Shown: positions 31,481 through 44,400 of the stretch, piece after piece
Numbering within the stretch: the first letter of the stretch is position 1
How the letters are laid out: each line of letters starts with the position of its first letter
NCBI GenBank assembly: GCA_010909165.1
Contig: VJWM01000309.1
Span: 31,532-95,531 of the forward strand
Reading direction: 5' to 3'
DNA: 64,000 bases
Origin: Anthoceros angustus
Lineage: Eukaryota; Streptophyta; Anthocerotopsida; Anthocerotales; Anthocerotaceae
Notes under the pieces: model-generated
What the model saw: only the letters and a program-made list of their open reading frames with translations
Database searches by the model: none
Told to the model about the DNA's origin: nothing
Made by a program: the position numbers and the translations under genes

Positions 31481-33494
31481 ATGATGATGTCTGATGACAG
31501 TTTTAGTGGGGTGCAGATGGAGGCAGCATCTAGCAGAGGTTACTCTGTTGAGGAGGCAATTGAGGCTGTTGGGTTTGGCCGTTACCAGAAGTACTTGCTG
31601 GCTTATGCTGGGATGGCATGGGCAGCTGAAGCAATGGAGATGATGCTGTTGTCTTTTGCTGGACCAGCTGTTCAGCAGATGTGGAATTTGTCAACTCGGG
31701 AGGAGAGTATTATCTCGAGTGTCGTTTTTGCTGGCATGATTATCGGAGCTTACTCTTGGGGCATATTATCGGACCTGAAAGGCAGGAGGTGTTCCTTTTT
31801 CCGTTTGGTTTCTTTCCCATTGCTGTGTATGGTTGACACCATGGTCTCAAATGTACTGGGGTTTGTCTAATCTGATGTCTCACTTATCTGCAGGTTCGGG
31901 TTTTTTGCAACAGCTGTTCTTACCTTCATTGCAGGCATCCTCAGCGCATTTTCCCCAAATTATTACGTGTTGCTACTTCTGAGGGGTGTGGTCGGCGTTG
32001 GGCTGGGAGGGGGCCCCGTTTTATCTTCTTGGTTTATGGAGTTCGTTCCTTCTCCAAAACGAGGGTTCTGGATGGTGGTGATCTTTTTCTTTTGGACATT
32101 AGGGTCAGTTGCAGAGGCCTCTCTCGCTTGGGTAAGTATGACAGACACCTGCTGACTTTCTCAAGTATTGGCTGGTTGACATCTTTGCAGCTGTTGCATC
32201 TCTGATCCATATGGTGTTCGTATGAATGAGGCTCAATTGAGGATTTTTGCCAACTGTGTGCTTTTGGGGTGTGCAGTGTGTGATGCCTACCTTAGGATGG
32301 CGATGGCTGCTGGGACTATCTGCTGCACCACTGGGCGTCCTTCTTTTCTTTTATTCACGAGTACCAGAGTCTCCACGATATCTAGCGGCAAAAGGTGACA
32401 TAGAGGGAGCTGAAAGAGTTTTCCAGTCTATGAGTCGAGTAAACGGCAAGTCACTTCCACCAGGGAAACTATTACGACACTTGGCATCAGGCAAAGAAGT
32501 TGAGATTGTGCAACTAAGCAGTAGCACGAAATGGGATGGTGGAAGAGAAGGTGCTGATGGAATAGAAGATGTGCATCTTCTTCCAAATCTATCTGAAACT
32601 AAATCAAAAAAACTAAGAGAGGTGGTCCCTCTAATGTCAACTCTGCTGTCACCAACGCTCGTTCGTTCGACACTCATTCTGTGGTTGGTCTTTTTTGCCA
32701 ATGCCTTCACATACTATGGCATGGTGCTCCTCACAGCCCAGTTGAGTGGCGGGGGAAGGGGGTGTGGTTTGGACTTGACTGTACTGCCAGTAGCCAATGA
32801 CGGAAGCAACCATCTTTACAGAGACGTGTTTGTGACAAGTCTAGCAGGTATGTGCGTCTCTCCTCCTTGATTCTCATGGATATCCTATTGAAAGTCGGGT
32901 CTTCGACAAGGGAATGCTCCCTGAACGTGCACCACATCCACAGTGGGGCTGGAAAATGACATCTGGCTTGGATGCTTGTGCAGAACTTCCTGGTCTTGCA
33001 GTGGCAGCAGGCATCGTGGACCTACTGGGCAGGAAGCTGTCCATGGCTGGTCTGTTCGGTTGCAGTGGCCTTTTCCTCCTCCCACTCATCCATCCTCAGT
33101 CTGAGAATTTGACAACATTGTTCCTTTTTGGAGCCAGAGCAAGCATCACGGGAGCTTTCACAGTTCTGTACATTTACGCTCCAGAGGTTCGTGGACTTCC
33201 TTCTGATCCCGTGATAACTTTCTCCATTGCTCTTGCATGGCTTCTTGACCGCGTTCTTCATTGCAGGTCTATCCCACAAAATCGCGCTCAACCGGACTGG
33301 GTATCGCCAACTCATGTGCTCGTGTTGGAGGTTTGTTGTGCCCATTAGTTGCTATCGACCTTGTAAGGGGTTGTCAGCAATCGCTAGCAGTAGGCTTTTT
33401 TGCAGCAGTTTCACTGCTTGCCTCTCTTGCAGTTCTGTTGTTGCCTGTAGAAACCACAGGGAGAGCTCTCTCGGATATTTCCAGTGATCAATAG
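31481..33494 (+). CDS. OCT7: OCT7-type organic cation / solute carrier (MFS)
   Basis: Five exons in matching phase: 31481-31788, 31894-32131, 32277-32847, 32984-33186, 33267-33494, about 515 residues. The major facilitator fold is plain: [36 protein letters not shown] followed by the loop [46 protein letters not shown] with [44 protein letters not shown] and [19 protein letters not shown]. About 12 membrane segments are visible. It resembles the plant OCT7 / SV2-like branch of the SLC22-related carriers; the substrate is not deducible. The next residues after exon 2 begin CVMP, a little unusual, but the phase holds. The gene looks intact. Confidence 0.88.
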
Positions 33495-34025
33495 GTTATA
33501 TCGGCAGTTTTGCTCGAGAGCCGATCTAGGTATTGACTGACATCTTGCAATGTTGATGTCTGCCCGGTCTTGTGCACAGTACTATGGAAATATATGGGAC
33601 TTTGACACTTTTTCTCCATACATGAAGTCTCATGTGCCTAGACGGACGTTTATCATCGGCCATCTGCCATACTGTGTTTTGGTTCTTTTTTCTTCTCCTT
33701 TGCTGTTCGGGCCCGAAACATCCAGATGCTTTCTTTGTCGGACATGCTTCAGGCAAAAGGTGAAGAGGTGAAATCTATTTTGTACTCCCTTATTTAACTG
33801 GCGCCTTTATCGCTCAGTGGTAGGCCGTATATCATGAAAGCTGGTGGTGCTGAGCACGCTCCTCCGTGAGGGCACACAGGCAACATAAAATTCGGGATTG
33901 AGAGTTCTTAACTCTAACGTGCTCGCTGCTTTACGTATCCACGTCGCCGGAACCCTGTGCTATGACCTGGGATGACTTTTTGGGTTAGGCCGTGGTGGCC
34001 CGTGGCTCATTCTAGTCGCATAGGT
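33495..34025. other. Carrier 3' flank with a tRNA-like scrap
   Basis: At about 33802-33830 gcgcctttatcgctcagtggtaggc resembles the 5' quarter of a tRNA including an A-box. No cloverleaf or B-box follows, so a SINE head or chance match is likelier than a tRNA gene. Nothing else seen. Confidence 0.35.
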
Positions 34026-34066
34026 AATAACACCCCCTTTCCAGCGAGGTGCACCACAAGACACCA

Positions 34067-34117
34067 CTAGGTCCCTCTCCACACTCTTGTAAGAAGAGGG
34101 TGGAGAGGGACCTAGAG
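34067..34117. repeat. Hairpin palindrome
   Basis: taggtccctctccac and gtggagagggaccta are perfect inverted arms of 15 bp around a loop of about 20 bases. Confidence 0.9.
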
Positions 34118-34159
34118 TGTGTGTCTCTAGAGGAGAGTTGTGAGAAGATATCGAGGGGA

Positions 34160-34256
34160 GATAGCTATGTACTAGCTTAGGAGCTATGTACTAGCTTAGG
34201 AGCTATGTACTAGTTTAGGAGCTATGTACTAGCTTAGGAGCTATGTACTAGCTTAG
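34160..34256 (+). repeat. 19-bp tandem repeat, 5 copies
   Basis: agctatgtactag(c/t)ttagg repeats five times. The related LTR at 12845 has only one version of this unit, so the expansion happened after the copies parted. Confidence 0.9.
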
Positions 34257-34370
34257 GCAAAGATGGGGAGCTCTCTCCCTGCTGAATGGGAAGTCATCCG
34301 CGAAAGAATGGCGGGCTACTTGGAGGGCTAGTGGTGTTGCATCCCGGTTTATAGGGAGTTTTACATCATT

Positions 34371-35839
34371 CCTGTCATGCCGTGTGATACTAATCTCTGC
34401 ACTTGGGTTTAGTGTTTGATTAGCATTAATTAATCTAATTACTTATCTTTAAGTAAGTAATTTGTGTTAATTAATCTAAACTACTTATGTTAATCAAGCA
34501 TTGATTAGTATTAATTAAAAATGGTTAGCAACACCTAAGTGGATAAGCTCAAGTAATATGCTTTGGCATATTCCTTGCATATTATAGTGTATTCTTAGGA
34601 TACAATAGCTAAGGGGATAAGCTCAAGTAATATGCTTTAGCATATTCTTTTGCATATTATAGTGTATTCTTAGGATATTTCCGTATGTTGATGATAGGAT
34701 ATCTTAGGAATATCTTAGATGCCGGTTGGTATATATAGACCGCCAATGAGGACAGCTCGGTCGTGGCTTGTCGCCAGATATCGTCTGAGGTGTTGTGAGG
34801 AGGCCATTAGGTAAGGGCGTGTGTTGAGGAATTTGCGTGTTACCGTGGGAGGTGTGTTTGTGCCCTACGTCATACTCCTCTGTTGTTATTGGTTTGCACC
34901 TATATTTAGTATTAGATTTGTTTGCTTGGTTGTTTTGTAGATTATACACGAATTCAGTGCCTCGTGGGCCATTCCCAAGTAACCTCAGCGACTATCTTGT
35001 ATGCGCAAACTAAGCGTACCATTTTGGGATAACTTACTTAAAGCCAGTCAGGGTACGTGCCTTCGTGGGCAGCCCTTCTTAGGTTGTGCCTTATTTAATG
35101 AGTTGGAAAATTTTGATAATTTATTATATTAAAATATTAGACATATTTTAATTTTGATCAATAATTAATTGGAAATATTTTTAGATAAAATAACATATTA
35201 AAAATAGATAGAAAAAATACAATTATGGTTGATATTGTCTACATTGTGTACTGGTATTCTAGCATTTTAACATAGTGTATTTGCCTAATTTATAAAGTCC
35301 ATGACCTAATCGATTTGCTTAGATATTATGTCTCATAATGGCATCATATGTCACGCGGACCTCAATCAAATTAGTTTCTTCTTTCAAATTTAGTGCTCCT
35401 CCATGGATCCACTCTTCCAACAAATAATGGGACGTGGAGACTTTATTCGAAAAAGAAGATGGAAATCTCGTCAGAAAAAGGGGAACAACTGAGGCACCAT
35501 TACGAGGATTACGATCCTCATCTCGAAACTACCTCGCTCGAAGAATTTGGGTAGTCGAGGATCATGAAACTCACGTGCAGCCAGAAGCCACATCCTAGCA
35601 GCTAAATAAATCGTTAGTACAGTCAGATTGGTCAACACCCGCTACTGAGAAGCTACAATACAAGAAGGGAGGCCAACCCCATTCTTCTTGGTACGGATAA
35701 GCCTTGGCACGAGCCAGCAGACTTCAAATCCTTGCCATGGCCGTGAGTCTTGATGGCAAGGGGATGAAGGCTGTGGCGATCATGTGGAAAGTACTTGTGG
35801 ACCTTGGGCATTAGCGCATCCTCCTCGTGCATCCTCGAG
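34371..35839. other. AT-rich repeat spacer
   Basis: No gene recognised. A 73-bp tandem duplication starts at 34542 and 34615 (ggataagctcaagtaatatgcttt(g/a)gcatatt). 35090-35300 is very AT-rich. The rest is anonymous. Confidence 0.45.
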
Positions 35840-36790
35840 TCAGCATCCCTCCGCCGTAACGAGGGTTGGGATAAACTCCGGGCGCTCTCTAAATGGAAAG
35901 AACCCCCCTTCCCTAGCTATCGAGAACATGACGTCCCGGACGGCGTCATGCGTAGCAATACGGTGCCCACCAGTAGGACAGCGAGCCCCATTGAGAGAGC
36001 AGGCTAGAGGATGGACCAAGCCCAGGCGAAACATCATCGCAGTGGAAAAAGTTGATGGTGCAATGCGGAACGTCTAGATACTAGGTTGGGCCAGAAGCCA
36101 AGAACCTGCTCGGAGGGAGCAGAGGCGAGCTCGAGTGGGCCTCGGAATGGAGGAATCCCGGAGGAAGGCCATCTGCGCCGGCCCGTAATGTTTCTCCAAG
36201 AGGGACGCTTGAAGCCCATAAAGCCCAACCTCGAGGAGCGAGGAAAAATGCTGCATGGCAGCCCCAGCCTCGGAGAATAAAGATCCCCTAGCTAATCTTA
36301 AGAAGGCTTACAGGAGAAAACCCCCTCCTCAATGCCCGAGACAAAAGCCTCAAAGATGTGCGAATCCCGAATTAAGAAATGGGAGGCTAGGATGGGGGCA
36401 GAGAGGGCCCAGCTCCCAAAGAAAGCCGCCAGCGTAGAGGCCTACGTGGCTAGCAGACCAGTACCCTCAAAAGCAATAGGAAGGAACGCCTGCCACCTAG
36501 CCAGATCCTCGGCCACACGGTGCTTGGGCCGATGATGTCGCCTAAAACTTGTATAATCTGTTTGTCGAAATTCGTCAGGGTGGGCAAGAAAACCGGGGAG
36601 CTGTTCTGAGAAGGTATCTTGGTCGGCCCGCAAAACAAAATGAGAGGATCCCAAACGCCACTTGCGGGTCCTTCAGTTGAGAAAGGTCGTCGATATCCGC
36701 CAAACCCTCCCAACAGTGTTTCTCAGCATAGGGGTTTGTCTCCGAACCCCATTTTGGCTCCAACCATCCAGAAATGCACATGTCTCATTT
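35840..36790 (-). mobile_element. C-terminal part of a non-LTR-type reverse transcriptase
   Basis: Read on the minus strand: LSQLKDPQVAFGILSFCFAG with the tail PRYLLRT (about 36700-36610), later LYGLQASLLEKHYGP (about 36225-36180), and finally FRLGLVHPLACSLNGARCP and HRIATHDAVRDVMFSIAREG. These match, in order, the post-RT 'DPQVA..LLR.C....Y.LRT' and terminal 'C..C..H..RHN.LRD.....A..G' blocks of an RT family I associate with green algae and seed-free plants. Many frameshifts and stops are present. The RT core itself was not found. A second copy of the last block, in opposite orientation, lies at 63340-63560. Confidence 0.65.
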
Positions 36791-38350
36791 CACTGTTTTC
36801 AGTGATTCGCGAACCCATAGCCCATGCATCCGAGCCCAAAAGAAGACCGAATGTGCCCACCGTCCGCACAAATGCCGGACACACCTTTGTACCAAGTGGC
36901 GGACGGTAGCGCACCCAACCAAAAGAGTCATGGACGTCCGGCCTTGCTCTCAGAGGTGCAATACATCGGGTTTGGAGAGAGTTGCGTCAATACTTGTGTA
37001 GGCAAACACTTTCGTTCAAGTTGCTTGTGCACACTTGCCACCGCACTAACACTCACATCAATTCTCTTTTCAAACCCCATGATTCAGAGAAATCCTAGAC
37101 GGCAGGCATACCCTGTCTGACCTGTCCCCTCCGTGTCGGAGATAAGCCGCTCTTAGATCTGCAGCATTAGGCTCCGCGGGCAAGAATTGGACAAGGTTGT
37201 CACGATACCGAAGGTGAGCTTAAGGCTGGATAAACCACGTGAAACAATTTTCCTCTAAATAGGATTAGTTTAGGATAATGCCGACAAATCTGACAATTAG
37301 TGAGCGGCTAGCGGTAATTAGTAAACACCAAAGCGACAACTAGGGGCGGTCGGGAGCTTGCAGTGCCCTGTTAGGCTCCGTGGGCTCACATCAAGGTGTG
37401 AGCCCAACCCAGGGCGATCATGACTCAGGAGGAGGCAGGCCCACGCCCAGTCGCCAGGCACCATGGCCATGAAACACTTGCGCTAAACCGGAGATGGAGG
37501 CGAGGCAACTGATGGTCAAGTGGCAAGGAGTGCTACTTGACTATCTTAGAAACTCAAGTGCTTTTGTTGTTCCAGCCATATTTGGGCTCAAGGGTTGCAA
37601 GGATTGATGTTTTGTGTCAGCTCGATGCGGTCACGACTTACCGACTCAAGCTGCACAGGTGTAGGCAGCCCATCAACAAAGTAGTTCCACGACTCCTAGA
37701 AACCTACATGTGGCGATTTCATGTCACTTGACGACTGCGAGATCGATTCGTCACGGGCTTAAAGGAGGTGGCTACACACCCACATCAAGGCACCACCTCC
37801 CCGCCTGACCTTGGAAGAGACGTTGCAGCCATGACAGCCGACTAACAAGTTTGGGGTTTCCAACCTTCCAGGCTTATAAGCGCCAGCGTTACAAGTTAGC
37901 TGCCGTTGGATTCTTATACCATTGCTTTCGCCTTGTGAGGCAAGTCTAATAGTATACTTTGTGTCCAATTTGGAGCCCTATCCGAGGTGCACCGTTGCGT
38001 TTGAAAGTTTAGGATAGCGAGGGTTTTGCTCTTCTTTTGTCATGCTTTGATTTTCAATGCGGCATCGGTGAGTGGCGGGCGGGTATGCCTAGCTTTGCAT
38101 GTGAGCTGGAGTTTTGTGCATCTATGTTTCTCAATCCTAAGGGGCGGGGCTGGGTGTTGCGCATGATCCAGCTTGTACTTTCTATTTTGTCTTTGGAGGC
38201 ATCTAGGGCTCTCTGCGTGTGCGTGCATGCCACCTCTTGCTGAGAATTGGTCGTTTGTGTGTGAGTTCTTTGCATGGGTTATGCAACAAGAACTGAAGGC
38301 GACCACGGTATCGTCTGCGATCGAGGAACGTCCCCGCTAGGATTACACCG
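36791..38350. other. Unassigned repeat DNA
   Basis: Small open frames (for example 37537-37731 plus) show no recognised domain. It may include the 5' part of the RT relic and the untranslated leader of the Gypsy element that follows. Confidence 0.35.
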
Positions 38351-38362
38351 GAGCGTGGACGA

Positions 38363-38719
38363 GTGAGGAGGAGGAGAGCTGCACGTCAGCGACGTTTGCC
38401 TTGGGAGGAAGAGGTCCAAGAGGACCATCAAGCTAGGCTAAGTGCTGAAGACCAGCAGCAGCCAGAGGTTGAGAGTTGGTCTCCGTTTGTGGACTGGACA
38501 GCCACAATTACCCCCACAGTTCCTCTAGGAAGCCAAGGAGCTGGTTTCAATTGTTCTATAGTCACAACTGCGAGGTTAGGGTCTCAAGGTCGAGCAGACC
38601 TCTCTGATTCGGATCTTGGATCCATGGAGGAGGAGCACTGGCGGGGAGATTCTCCGAAGGGGAGACCGCGGACTTTCTTGGGATTTCAAATTGCACCTCA
38701 ATCGTCATCGATCGGGTAA
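38363..38719 (+). CDS. Hypothetical frame, possibly Gypsy gag N terminus
   Basis: An open frame of 118 codons with an Arg/Glu-rich start (MRRRRAARQRRLPWEEEVQE) and an acidic end. It lies upstream, on the same strand, of the zinc-knuckle frame at 39150 and could be gag-related. No domain match. Confidence 0.25.
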   Translation: MRRRRAARQRRLPWEEEVQEDHQARLSAEDQQQPEVESWSPFVDWTATITPTVPLGSQGAGFNCSIVTTARLGSQGRADLSDSDLGSMEEEHWRGDSPKGRPRTFLGFQIAPQSSSIG

Positions 38720-39149
38720 AATTCAAGCATCTTTGGAGCATACAATCATTTGTACATGTTCAAGCGACTTTCAAGTTATCGACGATGAAGCTGGACCTTA
38801 TATGGCTGCATCGGTGAGCTCGACCACGGTGTCCATGCCTAATCCAAGGTTCAGGCTCTTCGGTTGCTTACAGCAGCCGGCTGACCATTCGAGGCCCATC
38901 GGCGGACCATCGTTGCAAACATCGTGGCTCAGCATGCCACCTCCAACATTGACTCTCACCGATGAAGGATAAGCGACCCTGTGGGCATGCAGATGAGTTC
39001 GGGTTTCCAAGTATGCCAATCCGTGGAAGAATTCATGGGCATTTGGAGAAAGCTTTTCCTTGAAGACTGGAGAAAATTGTGGGTCATCCTTCGCTAGGAA
39101 GAAGGAGAAACGTGCATGGCATTCAGATTGCGAAGCTTGAGGCACAGGA

Positions 39150-39690
39150 ATGCTAACGACGAGGCGGAGAAATTCATTGGAAGGAGACCCACTCTTTCAC
39201 TTTCAGCTGATCACAGCGCTGGTGGATAAGTATGGTGATAGGTACACACTGGAGCAAGTACATGAGGAAGCTGAACGTAGGGAAATCGCTTTCTTTGCAT
39301 ATGCTTTGCGACACTCCAAGGCGTTCACTCATTACCAGTCTATGTTCTCCACAAAGGGGTCTACTGCAACAGGTTCAGGGGCTAAATCACTGCAGGCCAA
39401 GCCTGTCAAGGTTGGAGCAGCTGCAGCCACCGTTGCTTCTTTGTGCAACTATTGTGGCAGCTCCGAGCATATGAGTCCAAATTTTGCAAATGCCCACAGA
39501 AGGTTTGACCGTACACACTTGCCGCAGAGTGGACATGTGTATGTTTTCGTACATCCGAGAGAAGATCTCAGAAAAATGCAAGCAGTGGGAGTGGACAAAG
39601 ACCTACGTCGGAGGCACAACTACCTCAGAAGCTGGTGCCGGTGCTGGGGTCTTACGCAGCCGGCAGCAAAGGGACAAGGCCAAAGCTAAG
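39150..39690 (+). pseudogene. Gypsy gag C-terminal part with damaged zinc knuckle
   Basis: The frame reads FQLITALVDKYGDRYTLEQV and a helical stretch, then CNYCGSSEHMSPNF near 39442-39483. This is a CX2CX4HX4C knuckle whose last Cys is lost; a one-base shift would supply a TGC at that spot. It lies upstream of the retropepsin on the same strand, as gag should. Confidence 0.55.
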
Positions 39691-40251
39691 GTTGCATCCA
39701 ATGCAGAGAAGGTGTCCGCCTAGCCACTAAAGATTATCTTCACAATGGGCGCGACTAATCTCTTTGAGGTGGAGCAACCTCACCCAAGCCAGCCAGTGTG
39801 GCTAAACTGGTCAAAGACGAGGAGGAGTATTACGGCTCGCCACATCATGTGTGTGTTGCCAACTGGATGGAGGCTGAGAGGGCAACCGCGAAAGGCCGCA
39901 TTGGGTAGGGCAACATTTATACCCACCAAAGGATGGAGGGCGAAATGGCCAATCACTCGGACAGTGAGGTGCGAGGGCCATGCCCCAATTTGCTTACACC
40001 ACCCGCCAGAAGTGCGACCCACCGAGGGCGTGAGCATTCCACCTCAAGGTGGAGGGCCACATGCACAGACAGCTCCATGGGTAGCAGTGGCGCGAAGGTT
40101 ACTTGATGCCCGGGGCCTTCACTACTGAACAAACTATGCCCCGACCGGCATTCTCTATTTTCTTTGTAAGACGTCTAGGACCCAGCATCCGCCTAAGGAA
40201 TTGCAACAAGCGCAGCGCATTGTCTTCAGACCGCGTCGCCACTAGCTCAAG

Positions 40252-40960
40252 ATGGGTGGGTGGTGCCTGGTAGCATCTCACATTGCACCAGGGAGACAGT
40301 ACCTGGAGGCATGTTTGAAGTTGCAGCAGCTGGAGGGCAGCTATCGATCCACGAGCGCTCCTAGGATCCAACCCACCAATCGCCTAGCAGTCAGAGTCAG
40401 CAATGCACTTGTTGACAATGATGCGGGGCACATTACGGTGAATGGGTATGCCCCGAGGGTGGTACTACTCGACACTGGTGCTCAACCAGTGATCATTGGC
40501 AAAGCATTAGCTGCCAGGCTCAACCTCAATGGTTCGGCTCTCTAGAGCTCTCCTTGGAGCATAAGGCTGTCGAGCCATTGAGCCGCCTCTCGGAGCGATC
40601 GCCACCAGGACATCACGCTCAAGCCGCACTCCGGATGCCATGACTGAGTCTTCCATGCCTAGTGACAATTATGAACTATGACGTCTTGGGGCAAGAATTC
40701 CTATTTCCACTGTGTCTCGAGTGTGAACAATCGAGAGCGGTGACATCGTCCAGTTGGAAGCAAGGAGGAGAAGGTGGCACACTTACCTTTCGCTGTATGA
40801 CATGTCGAGGCCGCATACACAATTGTGGAGCGACAAGCTGTCGCCTAGTCAACGAGGGAACACTGCTGGCCGGAAACCATTTGCAAGATGAGGACCACCT
40901 GGAATCAGAGCAAGAGGAGGAGAGTGTGACTACTCACAGCACCACAACTACATGACAGAT
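40252..40960 (+). pseudogene. Gypsy retropepsin-like protease and linker
   Basis: RVVLLDTGAQPVIIGKALAA (about 40453-40515) is the D-T-G active-site motif of an aspartic retropepsin followed by its hydrophobic flap side. After a stop at about 40543 and a frame change, NYDVLGQEFLFPL (about 40668-40710) matches the 'YDVLLGQEFLYPL' end of protease domains in methyltransferase-bearing Gypsy elements as I remember them. The chain then runs in an open frame to 40955. Confidence 0.75.
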
Positions 40961-40995
40961 CCGATCAAGGCCCACCATCCCACAGTGTTGAGGGT

Positions 40996-41200
40996 GTGCT
41001 GCAGGATGCTCATGAGCATGTCCAGCAGGTGCAAGCTCTATTGCAGCGAGGACTCAAGGACTCCATGCAAGAGCATGTTGTTAAGTCTCAGGTGATTGAT
41101 TGGCCCATCCCAGCCGCTGGCCTTTTTCTCGTGGAGCTGTTTGGTAGCATTTGTACTGGCCTGGAGGCTTTGCTTAAAGCAAGGCCTCCCTATCAGGCGT
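40996..41200 (+). pseudogene. Retrotransposon C5-cytosine methyltransferase, 5' part (motif I)
   Basis: Residues 43-61 of this frame read LFLVELFGSICTGLEALL (41122-41175), which fits the SAM-binding motif I of C5-cytosine methyltransferases (vLsLFdGigtGl.aL). The frame is cut at 41200 by the Copia insertion. The missing continuation (RYVYCGDREA) starts straight after the 3' LTR at about 45269. It lies downstream of the protease and upstream of the RT of the same Gypsy element. Confidence 0.8.
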
Positions 41201-41460
41201 TGTAAGGGTATTAAAGCCCAATGTACTTAGACTAATATACTTAGTCTAAGTTAGGTGTCAGTTAAGTATCATTCGTTTAGCTAAAGCTAATCACTAGGAA
41301 GCTTCTTGCGCAGTTTCCTAGGGGCTTCTTGTGGACCTTCCTAGGGAGCCCTGCTGGAGGGTATAAATACCCCCAGAGCCTCATCTCAATGTGAGAGATA
41401 CATTTGCCTCCTCCTCTCCTCTCCTCTTTCCACCATCATGGGTTGCCACACGATCCTTCA
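41201..41460 (+). repeat. 5' LTR of the Copia element
   Basis: TGTAAGGGTATTAAAGCCC ... CACACGATCCTTCA, 260 bp, with a TATA-like ggtataaataccc at about 41359. It differs from the 3' LTR by several indels and substitutions, so the insertion is not recent. Confidence 0.95.
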
Positions 41461-44400
41461 ACTGGTATCAGAGCACAAGATAAGACCACAAGTTACGGAC
41501 TGTGGCAGAAGCTGTGTGACCTGTATGAGAAGCAAAGTGCGGCTTCTCAAGTGTATTGGTTGAAACAGCTGGTGGACTTGAAGATGAAGGAAGGGACGAG
41601 GATGTCCGATCATCTTAATGATTTCAATACCATTTTCAGCCAGCTCTCATCTCAAGGTATCACATCCCTGATTCCGTGAGAGCTATGTTTCGTTGGTCAC
41701 ATTACTGAGAGTTGGGACACCTTTCGCAGACTGAGTAATTCTCGCTAGTGTGGTCTTACCATTGTAAATGTAGAAGGTAGCCTGTTAACCGAGGAGGTGA
41801 AAAACATGGAACCTTCCAAAGGTTCCAAAGGCCTCATAGTGAGAGGGAGGTCCACCGCGAAGGGAAGCAACCTGTAAGCTTTTCTCGTAAAATCTCGTAG
41901 TCGTAATAAGAATGTGGAGTGTCACTATTGTCACAAAGGGTCACTTCAAAAGAGAGTGCGAGAAGTTCAAAAGGACCAAGGAAAAGAGAAGAAGCAGAGA
42001 CGAAGAAGGCGACAATGTTGTTGGAAGAGTTAAATTTGTTGAGGACGGAGATGTCCTTATCTCTTCTTACTTGAATGCGCACAATTAATGTACCGTGGAT
42101 AGTCATTTATTCCGCAATTGGATAATTGACTCGTGCATCTTTCCATGTTACTCCTCATAGAGAGTGGTTTAGCACGATGATGCTACAAGGAAAGGATGCG
42201 TTAGGCTTGGAAATAACTACGCATGCCGATCGCAGCGAGGTGATGTGCAACTCAAGTTTGACAACGGATCTTCATTCATGCCAAGGACGTTAGGCATGTT
42301 CAAGTTGACAAAGAGCATGATTAGCGCAGATGCTTGGATGATGCGTTACCATCGCCGGGTTTTGGGGATCACTCTTGGAAGATCTCCAAAGGTTCTCTTG
42401 TGTTAGCTCGTGGATCAAGTGTGGCACTTTGTACTCACTTGTAAACACTGCCAAAGATCATGTGATCTGTGACAGCAGCCAAATGTTTCCTTGTGGCATT
42501 GCTTGTTAGGACATATGTCTAAGGGAATGAAGGTTTTATCTCGCTCGTTATATCCTCGTTTTAACTTCTCCGATCTCTCGATGTGAGCACTGCTTATATG
42601 GGAAATGACAAAATCATCACATCGAACAAGAGGTAAAAGTAAGTAAACCTCTTGAGTTGGTTCACGTGATGTATGTGGACCTATGCTCATCGTGATCATT
42701 AGGCGGTGCCTCCTATTTTGTCACTTTCATAGATGATTTCTCACGCAAGGTGTGGGTTTATCCTTTGAAAAAGGATGAAGTTCGACGGTGTTTAAATTTG
42801 TCACCCTTGTAGAGAATCACCGCCACCGATTGAAGTGTCTAAGGACGTATAATGGTGGAGTATGTTCGAAAGCTTTCCATTCTGTGATTCCAAGGAATCA
42901 AAGAGAATTGATCACCAGATACTCCTCCACAAAATGGTGGTCGAGCGGATGAATGTAACCATTCGTGAGAGGATGCGAGTTTGTTGTCAAACTCGGATTG
43001 CCTAATGGGTTTTGGCGAGCGGTGTCTCTGATTCATCTTATTAACAGATCTCCTAATAAGGCTGTTGATGAGCAGGTTCCAGAGGAGCTATGGTCTGGAA
43101 AGAAACCATCCTACAAGCATATGCGAGTATTTGGCTGTGAGGCATACTGCCATGTTCCAAAAGAGTTTCGGGACAAGTTGGCACCTAAGTCCAAGAAATG
43201 TATTTTTCTTGGCTATGGTGATTATGGTGAGATGGGATACCGTTTGTGGGATCCGAGGCTAGAAAGGTTGTTCGTACTAAGCGTGTTCTTCAATGAGAAC
43301 AAGATGCGGAAGCCTACTGTGGAGGTGCGAAGGGTGATCTTCAAGAAGATGGACATGATCATCATGGGTTGATACGTGGTAATGTGCGAGCACATTCCTC
43401 CGATAGATGAACCAAGAGTCGAAGCTCCTATAGGTGCACGTGGGTCGAGGGGATTACACCTCGGTATGATCCATCTACGGATTATGTTATCTTGTGATTG
43501 TGGGGAACCCTCTTCTTACAAAGAGGCCATGTCAATGAGTAACAAAGAAGTGGGAGAAGGCCATGCGATCGAAATGAATTATTGCATAAGAACCAAACTT
43601 GGGAGTTGGTTTGGTTGCCTAGGATAAGAAGGCACTCTGTGCAAATGGGTGTACAAGATGAAGGTCATACCTTGATGGCAAACCAAAGTACAAGGCACGA
43701 TTGGTTGCTAAGGGTTTCAAGCAACAACCGAGGCATTGACTTTGATGAGATTTTCTCACCGATAGTCAAAATGACAACTGCGATGTGTTCTTGCTTTGGT
43801 TGCCATGATATGGAACTTATGATGGATGTCGAACTTGCATGGTGACCTTCAAGAGATGGATGTCACATTCTTGCATGGTGACCTTCAAGACGATGCGAAG
43901 AAGGTTTTGTTGAGAAGGGCAAAGAGCATCGGTGTGCGAGGTTGAGGAAGAGCCTTTATGGTTTGAAAGCAGGCCCAGTGGTATCACAAGTTCCACTCAT
44001 TTATGCTTTCTCAAGGCTACAAGCGTGGCGATGAGGATCATTGCCTCTATCTGAAAGCTAAGGATCAAAGCTTGCTCATTTTGATCCTCTATGTGGATGA
44101 TATGCTAATTCTTTGGAGCGATCTTGATGAGATTTCGTTGAAGTCAAAGTTGAATGCTCACTTTGAAATGCAGACTTGGGAGGCGAGCCATATACTTGGC
44201 ATGCGTTCGTCGGAGCAGACATAAGCGCTTTGTTGTCTCGGACGGAATACATTAAGAGGTGCTTCAACGTTTCAACATGGAGAAGGGAAGCCATTGGGTA
44301 CTCCATTGCCTCCATATGTGAAACTTTCAAGCGCGGATTGCCCAAGCTACGAGGAGGACAAAGCTGAAATGGAGAAGGTCCCATACTCATCATTGTAGGG

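Larger units (their letters stand above)
34026..34370 (+). repeat. Rearranged LTR remnant related to 12800-13060
   Basis: The segment 34130-34330 follows 12805-12990 in the same orientation (gagg(a)gagttg, atcgaggggaga, cttaggcaaagatggggagctctctc, gaatggcgggctacttgga). Its left edge (taacaccccctttccagcgaggtg) is an inverted copy of about 13032-13056. The LTR is therefore folded back on itself here. Confidence 0.65.

Noticed and set aside
30775-31494. 239-codon plus-strand ORF before the OCT7-like gene
   Set aside because: It overlaps the true start in another frame and shows no domain; more likely 5' leader.
33802-33870. tRNA gene
   Set aside because: Only an A-box-like string is present; no B-box, cloverleaf or acceptor-stem pairing could be found.
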